Positions 58,973 to 64,000 of a stretch of 64,000 nt of DNA are shown piece after piece. Numbering within the stretch: the first letter of the stretch is position 1; the number at the start of each line of letters is the position of its first letter. Made by a program: the position numbers and the translations under genes. The stretch is taken from NCBI GenBank assembly GCA_940337035.1, contig CALNHX010000270.1, positions 62,001 to 126,000 on the forward strand, written 5' to 3'. The stretch comes from Agriotes lineatus (lineage: Eukaryota > Arthropoda > Insecta > Coleoptera > Elateridae). The notes under the pieces are model-generated. The model was given only the letters and a program-made list of their open reading frames with translations, made no database searches and was not told the origin of the DNA.

Positions 58973-59904
58973 TATTAGAAGCTTGATATTGCATTGTGCA
59001 TAACGTGATTTTATATATGTCTGGTGTTTCAATTAAAATAGTATTAAATTGGTAATACAATCTAATAGGTCTACTGGGTCTACCTACGGATAGCTAAGAT
59101 AACACCTTCAATTTTTATATGACCTCTCTTATTCAAATTTTGGTGATCATATATGAACTTTTCATATAACGAAGTGGTACATACTTTTAAAACGTATGAA
59201 AAATTGCTGCCTTAAAATTATGGAAGAATAAAGGTTACTAATGGTACAGATAGAATGAAAGTATTAAAATGGCAAGTTAAAATTTGTTGAAAGACTAGCC
59301 AGTATGTCCTATTTACCAAGAATTCTTGATTAAATTATACAATGTGGATACCCCCTTGTGGCCACACCTTTAGTAGAGTATAGCAATTTAAGAACAAAAA
59401 ACGTGGTCACGTTTTAGAGCAGAATATTTACGCGTTTTAGCTGATCCCATCATAAGATAAATAGAATACAGTCAATGCACACTTAATAGACAAATACAGA
59501 CAGTGCGTAAAGTAGGTAATCAATACAAAAGCATACTGCTGAATATGTAATCATGTGTAATTACAATCGCATAAAAAGGGTCAATTTTCCATTACATTTG
59601 TAGGGATCTTAGAAACTAGCAGAGAAAGAAATTATTAAATGGAAATGATGAAATGATGTGCTTAGTTCAACGCTACTATCTTTCATAATAGCCTCTTAGA
59701 TTTTTTCAAGTATACATTAAATATCTTCACTTTTATAACTTTGTTCAATTCCTTTATTAGCTTGAAAACAAAACAAAGAGGGAGATGTTTTAAATCATCG
59801 TATGCTTAGTAACGTCTCCTGATTGTATAAAATCAATCCCATAAAGGTGTCTTTATTTTCTCATGTACTTATCGCTTTTCTATCTGCTGTATTGCTATAA
59901 TAGG
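58973..59904. other. gene D intron 2, nothing assigned
   Basis: AT-rich sequence without recognised coding or repeat content. Confidence 0.4.
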
Positions 59905-60230
59905 CTATATAGATAGGTAGGTAAGTACGTAAGTAAGTTTATTCATCAAGATCTTTACATAATATGACACATTTCAATTACATACAGATTTTAAATAGAG
60001 CATACCTTTTTAAACTGAGATAATTTTATTGCCTGTTTCGCTTCATCAGGCATTTCATTATATAATTTTAAACCTTTGTAATACAGATTTGTTTTTGTGA
60101 CATGCTTTCTTGTTGTAGGTAATCTAAAATTATTTACACTTCTTGTCTCATAACACTATGTAACTTCTTGTCTCATAACACTATGTATTGTAATGGTATT
60201 AAGCCCACGACTCAACTCTGCTAGCAGTGC
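59905..60230 (-). mobile_element. CR1-like LINE, 3' end
   Basis: The minus strand encodes TRSVNNFRLPTTRKHVTKTN, LYYKGLKLYNEMPDEAKQAI and KLSQFKKVC. This is the C-terminus of a CR1/Jockey-group LINE polyprotein, ending in an ACTTAC-type repeat tail (59918-59940). A 25-base segment, CTTCTTGTCTCATAACACTA with flank, is tandemly doubled at 60140-60186. Confidence 0.7.
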
Positions 60231-61800
60231 AACATAATGGATCAATTCAATAAGCACAGAGTTGGGGTGTTTTATGTAGCTGCAATGTTAAACTAAAAAT
60301 TCAAAAAGTAAATGCATTGATAATGAGATGCAAGAAATAATAAAGTAGTTGAGTAAGGAATGCAGAAGGCAGAGCTCGTTTTCACAGGGGTCAAAGTTGA
60401 CTTTTAAATAAGTAAAAATAATAGGTTTGTGCATAATAGAAAGCCAAACCGAAAGAAATTAATAGACACAAAAAGATTTGCTATGTGCAGGTTAAAAGAA
60501 AGATAGAATCAAATAAAAGGACATTGCAAAAGAGCAAATTTGAGAAGCAGGCAGCAGGACATGAACGAAGCAAATGAGAAGTGGTGAACTCGAAAAAATC
60601 AGTGCATTTAAAATTACAATTAGTGCAAAAGCAGAGCAGTGGTTAAAATTAAAGGTGTGTGTGCGCAGCGGTACCGAAATAATTCTAGAAGTAAGAAAAT
60701 ACAACTTAGATTATAAGAAAAATGTAAAATGGAATTTATGTAATCAAATTTATTTCCATTTTGTACTTTAAGTTATCAAACATAATTTCCGTTAATATTG
60801 TCTCATAGCAACCAGATTTGTTTTTGTTTAATAACGGGGAGAACAATTGAAAATTAATTACTTGACTATTTGTTGACTATTTTTTTTATACAATTTTGAT
60901 AATAAACGTGTTTTCCAAGCTATAAAAAGTATACCAGTTTATTGCCCAAGTGCTAGTGTACAAGTGGGTGTATTTTCAACAAGTTCCTTAACAAAAAACA
61001 TACAAATTCCATAATCTCAAATAAGAGGGTATCGGGGCCGATCAACTCCATTTTGCGAACTTCGTCTACTGCATCGGAGCCAAGAGATTAGCAGTCTACG
61101 GCTGGTCTGCAAGAGCGTCTCCAGCAGATTCGGCAGCAAGGGAACCAAGAATAGCGTCATTTCCAGAGGGGGCGATGCAGTCCAACGAATTTTTCTAAGA
61201 TACGATTTAGACTAAACAAATAGTGTCAGCGTCCGGAAAACGAGGTGCATACGACTTCAAACCTTGTTAAAGAAGAGAAGGTCCTTTCCAAGGCTCTAGC
61301 TAAGCCGTATTTTAAGTAATTAGCCCTGCGTCAGTAAAATCCGTGGTTTGGCGGAAGTTGAAGCTCTGCAGGAAGCGACCAGAAACAATTGCCAAAATTT
61401 GGACGGCATCTGTCTGACGTCATGAACTACGTAACTGCTAGAAACAAAAGTTGTTATTTGTTGCCAAGCGCGAAATTTTCAATAATTACCTTGCGAATTC
61501 TCATATTGTCACATTTGTGGACCTCGAGCTACCGCGTACTTGAACTACTGGCTGTGTATAGTACCATTTCAGATAAATTTTAAAATACAGTCGACTTCGG
61601 AACTCACCCTGAGATTAAAGAGCTTGTCTTCTACTGAGAGCTAGCGTTTTGCTAATTAATTGCAGTTGAATAAAATATAAAGAGGTGCCTACAACCATTT
61701 ATTTTGTGCAGTAAATCAGTACATTTCATATTTCAACCAGCTTAGTAATTTAATGACAGGCAGAGTTCGAACACAGTAAAATATTAAACAGTGAATTGTG
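60231..61800. other. gene D intron 2, probable insertion inside a LINE
   Basis: Separates the 3' end of a CR1-like LINE from its reverse transcriptase. A GC-richer stretch at 61030-61330 has no recognisable coding content. Insertion ends were not identified. Confidence 0.35.
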
Positions 61801-63000
61801 TATGTGGATTGGCTCTAACTTATACAAAATATCAAATTAATTACATAATCAGACCAAGCATTAAGTTGGAGCCATATCAGTATATCTCTATTGTATACAA
61901 TAAATTTATTTAAATAATCAGGTAATTTGTTATTAACAATTTTAAAGATCAGATTTAACGTATTATCGCTGTTTAATACTAAGCCACTGCAGAGTTTCCA
62001 ACATTAAATTAATGCTGGTTCGATTATTACAAAAGAGAATAATATGCATTGCTCTATTTTGTACAGTCGCGGCCAAAAAAACTGGGACAGTTTCTTTGAC
62101 CTAATTTTCAAAATGCGAAAAGAAGTGTTGACACTGACAATTCTAATTATAAATGTCTTCAAAAGTCATTATTTATTCTGAATAATTTTTGATGACATTT
62201 ATTAATTAGAATTGTCAGGGTCAGCACTTCTTTTCGCATTTTGAAAATTAGGTCAAAAAACTGTCCCGGTTGTTATGGCCGCGACTGTAGTTCTTGTAGA
62301 CATTGCAATTCACCCTCATTGGCTATAAATACCACGCTAGCACACTATTCAGAATATGGTGCAATAATTGTTTGTTTTGAAACCTATTTTCTTAGCCGTT
62401 TTACCTACAACGAAATCCACATATTCCTTAAAAGATAGCCTATGCTCTATTACAATACCAAGATATTTTATTTTAGGGACATATTTAATTTCTACATCGT
62501 CAACAATTATAGTAGTTATCGTATTGGTTAAAAATCCTCCCCTACTGATTATCATTGCTTCTGTTTTAGATGTATTTAACTTATTAAATTTGTTCAAATT
62601 TAGCCATTCAGGTATATTTCTGAGGTCACTGTTTAATTTATTTACTGCATCATTTACATTTACATCTGCACTAGTTACCAGTGTGTCATCTGCAAATAAG
62701 TTGTGTTGACAATTTTGCACTGCTGAGTTTATATCATTAATATAGAGGATAAACAATAAAGAGGTCAAATTTGACCCTTGCAGAATCCCTAAACACACTT
62801 CAACTGCTTGAGAATCTTCACCTTCATATCTATTAATTTGCTGACGGCCACATAGATAACTCTTGAACCACCTTAATTCGAATTCCTTGATTCCGTATTT
62901 TTCCATTTTTGCTAGGAGCAGATCTCTGTAGATTGTTTCAAATGCTCTTCAGGTCTAAGGTACAATGGAATATCTTTTCCATCATTGGAGCTACTTTTCT
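61801..63000 (-). mobile_element. CR1-like LINE reverse transcriptase
   Basis: Minus strand, from 63000 down: AFETIYRDLLLAKMEKYGI, SYLCGRQQINRYEG, GILQGSNLTSLLFILYINDI, the catalytic LFADDT at 62682-62699, KTEAMIISRGG and KIKYLGIVIEHRLSF. After the nested MITE comes an LCSGLVLNSDNTLNLIFK and KLPDYLNKFIVYN segment near 61870-62000. One 185-codon frame (62349-62906) is intact. The 5' part is missing. Confidence 0.85.
62064..62287. mobile_element. mariner-type MITE, 224 bp
   Basis: Near-perfect palindrome with ends CAGTCGCGGCC and GGCCGCGACTG flanked by TA (62062-62063 and 62288-62289). It lies inside the CR1-like LINE, so it is the younger insertion. Confidence 0.9.
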
Positions 63001-63036
63001 TTTCAAAAAAGTTATTTGGGGTGGAGTATAAGAGAA

Positions 63037-63348
63037 ATTGCCAGTGTAGCTTAGTGGTTAGAGCATTGGACTGTGGTGTGGGAGTCTGGAGTTCAAATCC
63101 CAGAATCGATACCTGGCAGGCGGCCTACCCAGTCGCTTTAAATAGTTGGGGACCTGCGTTCGAAAGAACAAGGGGTAATAATGCGGTTGTCTAATGCGTG
63201 ATGCTCACCACATCACCACGTGTTATGAATTTGACACGCGACAACCGGGTGTGAGAGCGAGGATACGGAAGCTCTGACCTACCGCCTTGCAGGCCAAGAT
63301 CCTTCACGGGGTGTTAGTGTCTCACCATTATTATAAGAGCCTGTTGTA
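63037..63348 (+). mobile_element. tRNA-derived SINE
   Basis: The head GCCAGTGTAGCTTAGTGGTT (A box) and GAGTTCAAATCCC (B box) is followed by GGCGGCCTACCCAGTCGCTT, a segment shared with the 48515-48979 family. Near-matching repeats GTATAAGAGAA (63026-63036) and GTATAGGAGAA (63349-63359) flank it. Not a functional tRNA gene. Confidence 0.8.
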
Positions 63349-63359
63349 GTATAGGAGAA

Positions 63360-64000
63360 CATGAAGACACTGCTATGGTTTAGCATATATAATAGATGAA
63401 ACAATTGAAAAAACAAGTAGGAGAGCTCAGAATAACTAGATAAAAAGATATCGGAATTATTAACATGTATTTTGTAAAATAATGGAAAATCTTCAATTCA
63501 GTGGAACAACGAAAAGTAAGAAACGGAAGGTTCTGAAATGATTTAAAAGTTACCTGAACTAGAGTTGAAGATTAATAGCAAATACTTATTTGAGAAATGT
63601 TCTTCAATATAACGGGTGCTACTAAATGTGATAATAAAATATATGGACTGTTCAACTGTAAAAAATATGCAAAAACGATATCACTAAGGAGATATACACA
63701 AATAAATTTTGATAGAAAAAACATTTATCATATTTTGTAAAAGGCTGAAGTTTTGAAAATAAACCCTTTTCTAATATGATTTATTAATCTATTTTGGTAT
63801 ATGTAAGGGTTTAATTATAATTAAATTGTGAAGAGAAGTGTAAATTTTACAACAAGAAGAATATAATGAAGATATGGAGAAGATGTGCACGGTAGGAAGG
63901 ACATAATTTAAAATACTACAGGCTATTGAAATAATTTCTGTAATTGGATGTTGAACTTAGTTTATTGTCAAATAATTACATCTTGTGAATTGAATAGCGT
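63360..64000. other. gene D intron 2, nothing assigned
   Basis: AT-rich to the window edge, with no coding or repeat signature recognised. Confidence 0.4.

Noticed and set aside
1..64000. CRISPR arrays, operons, phage or bacterial systems
   Set aside because: No direct-repeat/spacer arrays or prokaryotic gene organisation; the genes have spliceosomal introns.

Overview
The window is AT-rich, intron-containing and packed with transposable elements. Its genes, GT-AG introns, arthropod-type repeats (Tc1/mariner, hAT, Helitron-like, Jockey-, RTE- and CR1-like LINEs, Penelope-like and Crypton-like remnants, tRNA- and 5S-derived SINEs) point to an insect nuclear genome. I cannot name the order from sequence alone. 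Nothing bacterial or organellar was seen.

The host genes are a tandem array of four short alpha-arrestin (arrestin domain-containing, ARRDC-like) genes, all on the + strand. Gene A runs 5130-16966, gene B 25780-33665, gene C 45766-51241, and gene D starts at 58114 and leaves the window after exon 2. A, B and C share a six-exon plan with intron phases 1-1-0-0-0 and encode 295, 300 and 296 residues. That is little more than the two arrestin folds, without the PPxY-bearing tail typical of ARRDC/TXNIP proteins. A and C are close paralogues (about 83% protein identity by my count) in a segmental duplication that includes about 1.1 kb of 5' flank and 1.3 kb of 3' flank. B and D form a second, more divergent pair. 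D has a one-base frameshift in exon 2.

Intron 2 is the only long intron in every copy (10.6 kb in A, 6.7 kb in B, 4.2 kb in C, over 5.5 kb in D) and carries all the intronic transposons. The other introns are 49-219 nt. Introns 2 of A and C hold the same antisense LINE fragment, so that insertion predates the A/C duplication.

Layout: 1-4000, MITE and a 2.2-kb long-inverted-repeat element; 4-17 kb, gene A with LINE, hAT, SINE and mariner-foldback insertions; 17-25.7 kb, duplicated 3' flank, LINE, Penelope-like remnant, unassigned ORFs and a hAT MITE; 25.7-33.7 kb, gene B; 33.7-45 kb, a Jockey LINE broken by a Crypton-like tyrosine recombinase fragment, then a nested Helitron-like element ending in a GGGAC minisatellite; 45-51.5 kb, gene C with a SINE-rich insertion; 51.5-58 kb, duplicated 3' flank and a nearly complete but decayed 3.65-kb hAT; 58-64 kb, start of gene D, hAT MITE, CR1-like LINE pieces, a mariner MITE and a SINE.
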